Below are positions 7,081 through 14,613 of a DNA stretch of 14,629 nucleotides, in pieces. The notes beneath the pieces are model-generated. The model saw only the letters and a list, made by a program, of their open reading frames with translations. It had not been told where the DNA came from and did not search any database. Positions within the stretch are counted from its first letter, which is position 1, and every line of letters begins with the position of its first letter. The stretch comes from Noviherbaspirillum_A sp963522035. Lineage in GTDB: Bacteria > Pseudomonadota > Gammaproteobacteria > Burkholderiales > Burkholderiaceae_D. The stretch covers positions 1 to 14,629 of the forward strand of contig CAUQYP010000096.1 in assembly GCA_963522035.1 (NCBI GenBank), given 5' to 3'. Both the position numbers and the translations under genes were made by a program.

Positions 7081-10000
7081 TTATGCTATCGGTTCCGGTT
7101 TCTTCACCCGGAACCATGCGGCGTAGAGCGCCGGCAGGAACAGCAGCGTCAGGCCGGTGGCGACGATCAGCCCGCCCATGATGGCCACCGCCATCGGCCC
7201 CCAGAAGACAGAGCGCGACAGCGGGATCATCGCCAGCACCGCAGCCGCGGCGGTCAGGATAATGGGCCGGAAGCGGCGCACCGCCGACTCGACGACCGCA
7301 TGCCAGGGCTCGGCGCCCTCGCCGATGTCATGCTCGATCTGGTCGATCAGGATCACCGAATTGCGGATGATCATGCCGAACAGCGCAATCACGCCGAGCT
7401 GGGCGACGAAGCCGAACGGCCGCTGCAGCAGCAGCAGCGCGACCGCTGCCCCGGCGATGCCGAGCGGGCCGGTGAGGAACACCAGCAGCGAACGCGAGAA
7501 GCTATGCAATTGCAGCATCAGCAGCGTGAAGATGATGAAGATCACCAGCGGCACGTTGGCGGCGATGGACTCCTGCGCCTTGCCGCTGTCGGCAATCGCA
7601 CCGGCCAGTACGATGCGGTAACCGGCCGGCAGCGAGGCGCGCAACGCGTCGAGCTGCGGATTGATCTGGTTCGAGACCGTCGGCCCCTGGATGCCGTCAG
7701 CGACATCCGACTGCACCGTGACTGCCCATTCGCGGTTCTCGCGCCAGACCACGCCCGGCTCCCAGACGAAATGCGCGCGCGCCAGTTGCGATACCGTGAC
7801 CGCCTTGCCGCTGGCGGTCGGCACGCTGGTGCCGTTCAGCAGCTCGATGCTGGAGCGTTCGTCGACCGGTTGCCGCATCACGATGTCGATCAGCTTGTCG
7901 CCTTCCCGGAACTGGCCGATGGTGGTGCCGGACAGGATGGTGTTCGCGGTGCGCATCACGGTTTGCGAGGTCACGCCGAGCGCGCGCAGCTTGTCCTGGT
8001 CCAGGTCCAGCCGCAGCACCTTGACGTATTCGTTCCAGTTGTCGTTCACGCCCAGCGTGTTCGGGTTCTGGCGCATGATCACCTTGACCTGGTCGGCCAG
8101 CTCGCGCACCTTGGTCACTTCCAGGCCGCTGACGCGGAACTGCACCGGGTACGGCACCGGCGGCCCGTTGGGCAGCTGCTTGACGCGGCCGCGTACTTCC
8201 GGGAAGTCGGTCTTGAATACCTCGACGATCTTGCGCCGCAAGGTCTCGCGGGCTGCGAGACTGCTGGGCACCACGACTATCTGGGCGACGTTCGTCTGCG
8301 GGAAGATCTGGTCCAGCGGCAGGTAAAAGCGCGGGCTGCCGGTGCCGACATAGCTGGTCACGCTTGCAATGTCCGGCTGCTCGCGCAGGAAGGCCTCGAA
8401 CTTGATTGCCTGGCGCTCGGTGGCGGCGAAGGACGCGCCTTCGGGCAGCCACATCTCCACCATCAGTTCGGGCCGCGACGAGTCGGGGAAGAACTGCTGC
8501 TCGATGAAGCGGAATCCCAGCACGCCCAGGCCGAACACCACCAGCGTCAGCGCGATGGTGGTCTTGCGCCATTCGACGCACCAGGACACGGTGCGCCGGA
8601 AACGGCTGTAGAACGGCGTGTCGAACAGCTCGTGGTGGCCGTCGGCATTGGCGGCCGGCTTCACCTTCAGCAGCAGGTAGCCGATATAGGGCGTGAAGAT
8701 GACCGCGGCCAGCCAGGAAATCACCAGCGCCAGCGCATTGACCGAGAACATCGAGAAGGTGTATTCGCCAGCCGCCGACTTGGCCAGGCCGATGGGCAGG
8801 AAACCGGCCGCGGTGATCAGCGTGCCGGTCAGCATGGGTATCGCGGTCGAGGTGTAGGCGAAGGTCGCGGCGTCGAAGCGGGACAGGCCCTCCTCCATCT
8901 TGCGCACCATCATTTCGACCGCGATGATGGCGTCGTCCACCAGCAGGCCCAGCGCAATGATCAACGCGCCCAGCGAAATCTTGTGCAGGTCGATGCCGAG
9001 CACTTTCATGAACAGGAAGGTCACGGCCAGCACCAGCGGTATGGTCAGCGCCACCACCAGCCCGGGCCGCACGTCGAGCCGCAGCGGCCTGGTATGCAGG
9101 CCGAGCGCGATAAAGCTCACCGCCAGCACGATCAGCACGGCTTCGATCAGCACATGCACGAATTCGTTGACCGACGAGGCCACGGCTTCCGGCTGGTTCG
9201 TCACCTGCTGCAGCTCGATGCCGACCGGCAGCTTGCCGCGGATGTCGGCCAGCGAGGCTTGCAGGTTCTTGCCGAGCGCGATGATGTCGCCGCCGCGCTC
9301 CATCGAGATGCCGAGGCCGATGACTTCGCGGCCGTTGAAGCGCATCTTGTCCTGCGGCGGGTCGCGGAAACCGCGCTTGATGGTGGCGAAGTCGCCGAGC
9401 CGGAAGCTGTTGCCATTGACGCGCAGCTGCAGGTTTTCCAGGTCCTGCACCGAACGCAGCGCGCCGGTCACCCTGACCTGCAGGTTGTCGCTCGGGGTCA
9501 CCAGCACGCCGGTCGACTCGACCGAATTCTGCGCATTGATCTGGGCCACCACGGCTTCGAACGGGATGCCGAGCTGGGCAAAGCGCTTGTGCGAAAACTC
9601 GATATAGATCTTTTCGTCCTGCACGCCGTACTGCTCGACCTTGGACACGGTCTTTACCTTCAGCAGCTGCTGGCGCACGAAATCGGCATAGTCCTTGACT
9701 TCAGCGTAGGTGAAGCCGTCGCCCGACAGCGCGAAGATGGAGCCGTAGGTGTCGCCGAATTCATCGTTGAAGAACGGGCCCACCACGCCGCCCGGCAATG
9801 TGCCGCGGATATCGCCGATCTTCTTGCGCACCTGGTACCAGGCATTCTGCACTTCGCGCGGCGGCGTCGATTCGCGCAGCTCCAGGATGATCAGCGTCTC
9901 GCCCGGCTTCGAATAGCTGCGGATACGATCGATGTACGGCGTCTCCTGCAGCTTCTTCTCGAGCTTGTCGGTGACCTGGTCGGCCATCTGCAGCGCGGTC

Positions 10001-10173
10001 GCACCCGGCCAGTTGGCCCGCACGACCATGGCCCGGAACGTGAACGGCGGGTCCTCGTCCTGGCCCAGGCGGCTATAGCTGAGCACGCCGCCGATCAAGA
10101 GCACCACCATCAGGTAGCGGATCAGCGGGATATGCTCAAGCGCCCAGCGCGACAGGTTGAAGCCGCCCTTCAT
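7081..10173 (-). CDS. RND efflux pump, inner-membrane transporter (HAE1 / AcrB-like family)
   Basis: This is a proton-driven inner-membrane pump expected to export hydrophobic or amphiphilic compounds through a tripartite complex. The 1030-residue product has the RND duplication: TM1 near 14-34, a first periplasmic loop to about 335, TM2-TM6 around 337-502, TM7 around 538-556, a second loop to about 868, and TM8-TM12 to the end. The TM4 proton-relay pair is D413-D414 in GLLVDDAIIAVE. At the TM10 position where AcrB has Lys940 this protein has R937 (IIRNSVILID). The N-terminus MKGGFNLSRWAL resembles the TriC-type branch as I recall it, which is a family-level impression, not a substrate assignment. 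HAE1 length and the DDA motif argue against heavy-metal or HpnN-type RND proteins. Its ATG overlaps the TGA of the upstream fusion protein by four bases (translational coupling), with GGGA about eight bases upstream. Confidence 0.94.
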   Translation of the reverse strand: MKGGFNLSRWALEHIPLIRYLMVVLLIGGVLSYSRLGQDEDPPFTFRAMVVRANWPGATALQMADQVTDKLEKKLQETPYIDRIRSYSKPGETLIILELRESTPPREVQNAWYQVRKKIGDIRGTLPGGVVGPFFNDEFGDTYGSIFALSGDGFTYAEVKDYADFVRQQLLKVKTVSKVEQYGVQDEKIYIEFSHKRFAQLGIPFEAVVAQINAQNSVESTGVLVTPSDNLQVRVTGALRSVQDLENLQLRVNGNSFRLGDFATIKRGFRDPPQDKMRFNGREVIGLGISMERGGDIIALGKNLQASLADIRGKLPVGIELQQVTNQPEAVASSVNEFVHVLIEAVLIVLAVSFIALGLHTRPLRLDVRPGLVVALTIPLVLAVTFLFMKVLGIDLHKISLGALIIALGLLVDDAIIAVEMMVRKMEEGLSRFDAATFAYTSTAIPMLTGTLITAAGFLPIGLAKSAAGEYTFSMFSVNALALVISWLAAVIFTPYIGYLLLKVKPAANADGHHELFDTPFYSRFRRTVSWCVEWRKTTIALTLVVFGLGVLGFRFIEQQFFPDSSRPELMVEMWLPEGASFAATERQAIKFEAFLREQPDIASVTSYVGTGSPRFYLPLDQIFPQTNVAQIVVVPSSLAARETLRRKIVEVFKTDFPEVRGRVKQLPNGPPVPYPVQFRVSGLEVTKVRELADQVKVIMRQNPNTLGVNDNWNEYVKVLRLDLDQDKLRALGVTSQTVMRTANTILSGTTIGQFREGDKLIDIVMRQPVDERSSIELLNGTSVPTASGKAVTVSQLARAHFVWEPGVVWRENREWAVTVQSDVADGIQGPTVSNQINPQLDALRASLPAGYRIVLAGAIADSGKAQESIAANVPLVIFIIFTLLMLQLHSFSRSLLVFLTGPLGIAGAAVALLLLQRPFGFVAQLGVIALFGMIIRNSVILIDQIEHDIGEGAEPWHAVVESAVRRFRPIILTAAAAVLAMIPLSRSVFWGPMAVAIMGGLIVATGLTLLFLPALYAAWFRVKKPEPIA

Positions 10174-11315
10174 TTGGCATTTCCCGGCTGGCGTTGGGCT
10201 GCCGGCTCGGCGTCGAGCACGGTGACCTTCTGGCCGGGCTTCAACAGGTTGACGCCGGCCGTGACCACGGTTTGCCCGGGGTTGATGCCGGAGGCGACCA
10301 GCATGTCATTGCCGGAAGGCGCGGCCAGCTGCACCGGCGCCAGGCGCACCGTGCCGTTTTCCACGACCCATACCGCGCTGCCGCCCTGGTTCTGCACCAG
10401 CGCCGTCAGCGGCACCTTGAGCATGGGCGTCGAACCGGCAGCGCTGAACGTGACGTAGGCAGTCATGCCGAGGCGGACATCGGCTGGCGCGTTGGGGATG
10501 CTGATGCGCGCGGTGTAGGTACGGGTCGCGGGGTCGGCCACCGGCGACAGTTCGCGCAGCTTGCCGGGCAGGGCCTGCTTCGGGTTGGCCCAGGTGCGCA
10601 CCGAAACGTCGGTTACCCGACGCAGTGCATCGACCTGGTCTTCCGGAATGCTGATGACGATTTCCTTTTCGCCCAGCTGCGCCAGGCGCACCACCGGAGT
10701 GCCGGCAGCGACGACCTGCCCGGTCTCGGCATCGATGCCGGTGACGACGCCGTCGACATCGGCGACCAGGTTGCCGTAGCCGGTCTGGTTGCGCTGGGTG
10801 CGCAGCGCCGCGGCCGCCTGTTCACGGGTGGCGAGAGCCGAGCGATAAGCGGTTTCCTTGGAATCGAGCACGGCCTGGCTGACGAAATTCTTGTCGCGCA
10901 ATTCCTTGTAGCGCGCCAGTTCGGCCTTGGCCAGCGACAGGTTGCTGTCGGCCGCGCCCAACGCCGCGTTGGCCTGGCTTTGCGCCAGCTGCAGGTCCTG
11001 CGGGTCGAGCCGCATCAGCAGGTCGCCCTTCTTGACGACGGTGCCGACATCGACCTTGCGCTGCACGATCTTGCCACCCACCCGGAAGCCCAGCCGCGAC
11101 TCGTAGCGTGCGCGGATCTCGCCTGAAAACTCGGCCACCGTGCCGGCTGCCGCCGGCGTCATCGTGATTGCGCGGACCGGCCTGACCTCTTCCACCTTTT
11201 CCACCGGCTTGGAACAGCCTGCCAGCGCCAGCGCCAGCGCCAGTCCGCCCAGCAGCAGCCTGCTGCCGGCTGGTTGGCAAATCTGCGCCGCCTGCGCAAG
11301 TATCGGGTTGACCAC
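10170..11315 (-). CDS. RND efflux periplasmic adaptor (membrane fusion protein), lipoprotein
   Basis: The adaptor links an RND pump to an outer-membrane channel. The 381-residue product starts with a lipoprotein signal: a hydrophobic stretch ending LALAGC with the acylated Cys at 34. It is followed by the first half of a lipoyl-like domain (RLGFRVGGKIV to GDLLMRLD, about 74-104), an Ala/Gln-rich alpha-hairpin (about 107-175), the second lipoyl half (VADVDGVVTGI to GTPVV, about 184-209), a beta-barrel domain and a membrane-proximal domain. I chose the GTG at 11313-11315 because AAAGGA lies seven bases upstream and it gives a normal signal peptide; the in-frame ATG at 11444 would add 43 residues and lies upstream of the TATAAT promoter box. 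It is the first gene of a two-gene operon with the RND pump. No outer-membrane factor is encoded here, so a TolC/OprM-type channel must come from elsewhere. Confidence 0.93.
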   Translation of the reverse strand: MVNPILAQAAQICQPAGSRLLLGGLALALALAGCSKPVEKVEEVRPVRAITMTPAAAGTVAEFSGEIRARYESRLGFRVGGKIVQRKVDVGTVVKKGDLLMRLDPQDLQLAQSQANAALGAADSNLSLAKAELARYKELRDKNFVSQAVLDSKETAYRSALATREQAAAALRTQRNQTGYGNLVADVDGVVTGIDAETGQVVAAGTPVVRLAQLGEKEIVISIPEDQVDALRRVTDVSVRTWANPKQALPGKLRELSPVADPATRTYTARISIPNAPADVRLGMTAYVTFSAAGSTPMLKVPLTALVQNQGGSAVWVVENGTVRLAPVQLAAPSGNDMLVASGINPGQTVVTAGVNLLKPGQKVTVLDAEPAAQRQPGNAK

Positions 11316-11391
11316 GGTGAATTCCTTTACTATTCGGGGCAAAAATGAGGCGGCCGGATGGGCAGCCTTCAGAAAACGCTTGATAACTCGC

Positions 11392-11413
11392 TTACTGACT
11401 GATGAGTTAGTAA
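11392..11413. promoter_or_regulatory. 22-bp near-palindromic operator, probably TetR-family
   Basis: The half-sites TTACTGACTGA and TGAGTTAGTAA pair at 9 of 11 positions around a centre at 11402/11403. The mismatches are at 11397/11408 and 11401/11404. It abuts the TATAAT box of the efflux promoter and would cover its start site; it also lies 30 bases before the hpnC start. Size, symmetry and the ACTnA half-site are typical of TetR/AcrR-type operators, which often control RND efflux genes. No regulator gene lies in the window, so the protein that binds it is unknown. It could also be a site for a MarR-type or other dimeric regulator. Confidence 0.65.
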
Positions 11414-11418
11414 TTATA
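11413..11418 (-). promoter_or_regulatory. -10 box of the efflux operon promoter
   Basis: A perfect TATAAT lies on the minus strand directly upstream of the near-palindrome. No good -35 is present at 16-18 bases, so full activity may need an activator or the promoter may be weak. Transcription would start near 11405 inside the palindrome, leaving a leader of about 90 bases before the GTG start of the adaptor. Confidence 0.55.
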
Positions 11419-11442
11419 AGGCATTTGTATTGCAGGATTACC

Positions 11443-12258
11443 ATGCCAGTCGACCATTACGAGAACTTCCCTGTTGCCTCCGTCCTGCTGCCCAGGCGCC
11501 TGCGGCCGCCGGTCGAGGCCATCTATGCCTTTGCGCGCAGCGCGGACGACATTGCCGACGAGGGGGACGCCAGTCCGGCGCAGCGTCTTGCGGCGCTCCA
11601 GGCCTACGACGCGCAGCTCGACCTGATCGAAACGGGTACGCAGCCCGACGGCGCGCTGTTCGCAAGGCTGGCGCAGATGACCAGCGCGCACAAACTGCCG
11701 CTGCAGCCGATGCGCGACCTGCTGTCGGCATTCCGGCAGGACGTGGTGACGCTGCGCTATGCGGAATTTGACCAGCTGCTGGATTATTGCCGCCGCTCGG
11801 CCAACCCGGTCGGCGCGCTGATGCTGCATTTATATAGTGTGCATGATGCGCTCAGCCTGGAACAGTCGGATGCGGTCTGCAGCGCGCTGCAGCTGATCAA
11901 TTTCTGGCAGGACGTTGCGGTCGACTGGGACAAGGGCCGCATCTACCTCCCGCTGGAAGACCTGGCGCGCTTTGGCGTAGAAGAGGCGCAGATCGGCGCT
12001 GGGATCGTGGACGACCGCTGGCGCGCGCTGATGCGCTTCGAAGTCGAGCGCGCGCGTGCGCTGATGCAGAGCGGCGCGCCGCTGGCGCTCCGGCTGCCCG
12101 GCCGGGTCGGCTGGGAACTGCGGCTGGTGATACAGGGCGGCTTGCGGATACTGGAGCGCATCGAGCAGGCGGACTACGACATGTTCCGGCGCCGGCCTGT
12201 CCTTGGCCGGGCCGACTACCTGGCGATGCTGGGCCGGGCCATCCGGATGCGGGCGTGA
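11443..12258 (+). CDS. hpnC: Hydroxysqualene synthase (HpnC)
   Basis: HpnC belongs to the squalene/phytoene synthase family and in the known bacterial route converts presqualene diphosphate to hydroxysqualene. The 271-residue product keeps both Asp-rich Mg/diphosphate sites: SADDIADE at 33-40 and NFWQDVAVDWDKGRIYLP at 153-170. The NFWQDV and VDWDKGR variants, together with the N-terminus VDHYENFPVAS, are the HpnC pattern as opposed to HpnD. The ATG has CAGGA five bases upstream; in-frame extension upstream runs into the divergent promoter region and was rejected. It is the first gene of hpnCDE and is divergent from the efflux operon, with the 22-bp palindrome between them. I could not pick a clear plus-strand promoter there. 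Confidence 0.93.
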   Translation: MPVDHYENFPVASVLLPRRLRPPVEAIYAFARSADDIADEGDASPAQRLAALQAYDAQLDLIETGTQPDGALFARLAQMTSAHKLPLQPMRDLLSAFRQDVVTLRYAEFDQLLDYCRRSANPVGALMLHLYSVHDALSLEQSDAVCSALQLINFWQDVAVDWDKGRIYLPLEDLARFGVEEAQIGAGIVDDRWRALMRFEVERARALMQSGAPLALRLPGRVGWELRLVIQGGLRILERIEQADYDMFRRRPVLGRADYLAMLGRAIRMRA

Positions 12259-12357
12259 ACCGCGGCACAACGCGCGTCCTGTCTAAAACTGTTGTTCTCG
12301 GCTAGCATAGCGGCTTTTCGGGCGCGCTCAGCCTTCCACCCTCTTCTTCCCCGATTC

Positions 12358-13191
12358 ATGTCCCCTGACGACTATTGCCAGCAGAAGGCCGCGGCCAGCG
12401 GTTCCAGCTTCTATTACAGCTTCCTGTTCCTGCCGCCCGAGCGCCGTCGTGCGATCACCGCTTTGTACGCTTTCTGCCGCGAGGTCGACGACACGGTGGA
12501 CGAAACCAGCGACGAGGCGGTGGCCCGCACCAAGCTGGCCTGGTGGCGCAAGGAAGTCGCGGCGATGCTGGCCGGGGCGCCGACGCACCCGGTGACCAAG
12601 GCGCTGCAGCCGCACCTGGCTGCCTACAACATCGACGGCAAGCACCTGGTCGCCATCATCGACGGCATGGAAATGGACCTGGACCAGACCCGCTACCTCG
12701 ATTACCCGGCCCTGAAGCGCTACTGCTGGCACGTGGCGGGCGTGGTCGGCATCCTGTCGGCCAGCATCTTCGGCGTGACGCGGCCGGAGACGCTCGAGTA
12801 TGCGGAGCGGCTGGGGCTGGCATTCCAGCTCACTAATATCATTCGCGATGTCGGCGAGGATGCGCGCAAGGGGCGCATCTACCTGCCGGTCAACGAGCTG
12901 CAGCAGTTCGGCGTGACCGCCGCCGACCTGCTCAATGCCCGCCACAGCGAACACTTCGAGAAGCTGATGGCCTTCCAGGCCGAGCGTGCGCAGAAAATCT
13001 ACGACGAGGCCTTTGCGCTGCTGCCGAAGGAAGACCGCCGGGCGCAGCGGCCAGGCCTGATCATGGCCTCGATCTACCGCACCCTGCTGACCGAGATCGA
13101 ACGCGACAAATTCCACGTGCTGGAACACCGCACCTCGCTGACGCCGCTGCGCAAGCTGTGGCTGGCGTGGAAAACCTATGTGCGCGGCTAG
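12358..13191 (+). CDS. hpnD: Presqualene diphosphate synthase (HpnD)
   Basis: HpnD condenses two farnesyl diphosphates to presqualene diphosphate, the first step of the three-enzyme bacterial squalene route. The 277-residue product has the two Asp-rich motifs in canonical form: REVDDTVDE at 41-49 and QLTNIIRDVGEDARKGRIYLP-like residues at 157-177 (D164, D168). The N-terminus MSPDDYCQQKAAASGSSFYYSF is typical. The start at 12358 has no Shine-Dalgarno sequence (CTTCTTCCCCGATTC precedes it); a TTG at 12292 would add 22 residues of low family resemblance and was not chosen. A 99-base gap separates it from hpnC and contains a weak -10-like TAGCAT at 12303-12308 without a good -35. It overlaps hpnE by 14 bases. 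Confidence 0.94.
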   Translation: MSPDDYCQQKAAASGSSFYYSFLFLPPERRRAITALYAFCREVDDTVDETSDEAVARTKLAWWRKEVAAMLAGAPTHPVTKALQPHLAAYNIDGKHLVAIIDGMEMDLDQTRYLDYPALKRYCWHVAGVVGILSASIFGVTRPETLEYAERLGLAFQLTNIIRDVGEDARKGRIYLPVNELQQFGVTAADLLNARHSEHFEKLMAFQAERAQKIYDEAFALLPKEDRRAQRPGLIMASIYRTLLTEIERDKFHVLEHRTSLTPLRKLWLAWKTYVRG

Positions 13192-14512
13192 GCTGGCCAA
13201 GGCGCAGCAACAGGTAGCGGTGATCGGCGGCGGCTGGGCTGGCTGCGCGGCGGCGGTCGAACTGGCGACCCGGGGCGCCGAGGTGACGCTGTACGAGGCA
13301 TCGCGCACGCTGGGCGGCCGCGCCCGCGCCGTGCGCACGCATGGCAAGCTGCTCGACAACGGCCAGCACATCCTGCTGGGCGCCTACCGGGAAACGCTGC
13401 GCCTGATGCGGCGGCTGGGCATCGCCGAACGATCCGCGCTGCTACGCCTGCCGCTGCAGATGTGCTACCCGGATGGCCAGGGCATGCATTTCGTCGCGCC
13501 TCGTCTTCCGGCGCCGCTGCATGTCGGCGTCGCACTGCTGCGTTCGCGCGGTTTGGCGCGGCAGGACAAGATGGCGCTGGCCCGGTTCTCCACCGCGGCG
13601 CGCTGGATGGGATGGCAGTTGAACCAGGATTGCAGCGTGTCCGAACTGCTGGCGCGCTTCGAGCAGACCGACACGCTGGTGCAGCTGATGTGGCGGCCGC
13701 TGTGCATCGCCGCGCTCAACACGCCGCCGGAGCGGGCGTCGGCGCAGGTATTCCTGAACGTGCTGCGCGACAGCCTGGGCGCACGGCGGGCGGCGTCGGA
13801 CATGCTGCTGCCGCGGGTCGATCTCGGCACGCTGTTTCCGGTTCAAGCTGCTGCATTCGTTGAAAGCCGCGGCGGCCGAGTCGTGCTGGGGACGTCGGTC
13901 GACGCGCTGGAGAAGGACGGCGATCGCTGGCGCGTGCTGGATGCATCCTGCGACGCGGTCGTCATTGCAACGCCGCCGGCACAGGCGGCGGCGTTGCTGG
14001 CGCCGCATGCGCCCTCGCTGCAGATGCCGGCTTTCGAGTGGGAGTCGATCACCACCGTCTATCTGCAATATACGGCCGATGTCAGGCTGGACCGGCCCTT
14101 CCTCGCGCTGGTCGACCAGCCTGATGCCGGCCATTGGGGTCAGTTCGTGTTCGACCGCGGACAGCTTGGTTCGGACGACGCCGGCTTGCTGGCGGTGGTG
14201 ATCAGCGCTTCCGGCCCGGCGCTGAACCTGGGCAATGACAGCCTGCCGCCAAAGGTCGCGGCGCAGTTGGTGCAGGCATTGCGCCGTCCTGCGCTGGGCT
14301 CGCCGCTGTGGGCCAGAGTCATATCGGAAAAGAGGGCAACGTTTGCCTGCACGCCGGGGCTTCAGCGTCCGTCCAATGACGTTGGTATCGGCGGACTGGC
14401 GCTGGCCGGCGATTACACGGCGAGCGACTATCCGGCCACGCTGGAGTCGGCGGTGCGGAGTGGCGTGGCCGCAGCTACCCTGCTGGAGCATTTTCATGCT
14501 GGCTTGCTTTAG
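13178..14512 (+). CDS. hpnE: FAD-dependent hydroxysqualene reductase (HpnE)
   Basis: HpnE is a flavoprotein of the amine-oxidase/phytoene-desaturase superfamily that reduces hydroxysqualene to squalene in the HpnC-HpnD-HpnE pathway. The 444-residue product has the N-terminal Rossmann dinucleotide site VAVIGGGWAG (13-22) followed by the acidic end of beta-2 (LYEAS, about 38-42) and the GGRA motif (about 46-49). The C-terminal FAD-contacting segment is LALAGDYTASDYPATLESAVRSG (about 407-429). The ATG lies inside the end of hpnD in another frame, so translation is probably coupled; TGGA is about seven bases upstream. The assignment rests on both the FAD motifs and the position directly after hpnD. 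No squalene-hopene cyclase follows within the window. Confidence 0.93.
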   Translation: MCAARLAKAQQQVAVIGGGWAGCAAAVELATRGAEVTLYEASRTLGGRARAVRTHGKLLDNGQHILLGAYRETLRLMRRLGIAERSALLRLPLQMCYPDGQGMHFVAPRLPAPLHVGVALLRSRGLARQDKMALARFSTAARWMGWQLNQDCSVSELLARFEQTDTLVQLMWRPLCIAALNTPPERASAQVFLNVLRDSLGARRAASDMLLPRVDLGTLFPVQAAAFVESRGGRVVLGTSVDALEKDGDRWRVLDASCDAVVIATPPAQAAALLAPHAPSLQMPAFEWESITTVYLQYTADVRLDRPFLALVDQPDAGHWGQFVFDRGQLGSDDAGLLAVVISASGPALNLGNDSLPPKVAAQLVQALRRPALGSPLWARVISEKRATFACTPGLQRPSNDVGIGGLALAGDYTASDYPATLESAVRSGVAAATLLEHFHAGLL

Positions 14513-14534
14513 CCGGCATGCACTAGAAGCGCTA

Positions 14535-14549
14535 GTCCCGCGCAGGGAC
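14535..14549. other. Short hairpin downstream of hpnE
   Basis: GTCCC and GGGAC form a 5-bp stem around GCGCA, 22 bases past the hpnE stop codon. There is no T tract, so it is at best a weak 3'-end stabiliser. Its last base is the first base of the CAGTTG tandem repeat. Confidence 0.3.
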
Positions 14550-14578
14550 AGTTGCAGTTGCAGTTGCAGTTGCAGTTG
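14549..14578. repeat. Tandem hexamer repeat (CAGTTG)x5
   Basis: Five perfect copies of CAGTTG run without interruption, followed by one degenerate unit CTTTTG (14579-14584). It lies 36 bases past the hpnE stop codon. Because the unit is six bases, slippage would preserve any overlapping frame. On the minus strand it reads (CAACTG)n and would encode alternating Asn-Cys or Gln-Leu depending on the frame. Confidence 0.93.
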
Positions 14579-14583
14579 CTTTT

Positions 14584-14613
14584 GACGTGGGTCCCCGTTG
14601 ATGACGCCACGTC
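14584..14613. repeat. Inverted repeat near the right window edge
   Basis: GACGTGG (14584-14590) and CCACGTC (14607-14613) are perfect 7-base complements separated by 16 bases. The hairpin could be part of a terminator or simply lie in an unseen gene. No T tract is visible on either side (TTTT at 14580-14583 precedes it on the plus strand and would read as A's after the stem on the minus strand). Confidence 0.4.

Noticed and set aside
5770..10458. A 1562-codon open frame on the plus strand, antisense to tig, tRNA-Leu, the RND pump and part of the adaptor
   Set aside because: It runs through a complete tRNA gene and mirrors well-supported genes on the other strand. Its product is rich in His, Gln, Arg, Asp and Leu with no domain, as expected when strongly GC-biased codons are read in antisense.
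11316..11444. Longer adaptor start adding 43 residues before the lipoprotein signal
   Set aside because: It would place a long charged segment before the signal peptide and starts upstream of the TATAAT box; the GTG at 11313-11315 has a strong ribosome site.
13442..14497. A 351-codon minus-strand open frame opposite hpnE
   Set aside because: Antisense to a well-supported FAD enzyme, Arg/Gln/His-rich product, no ribosome site or family motif.
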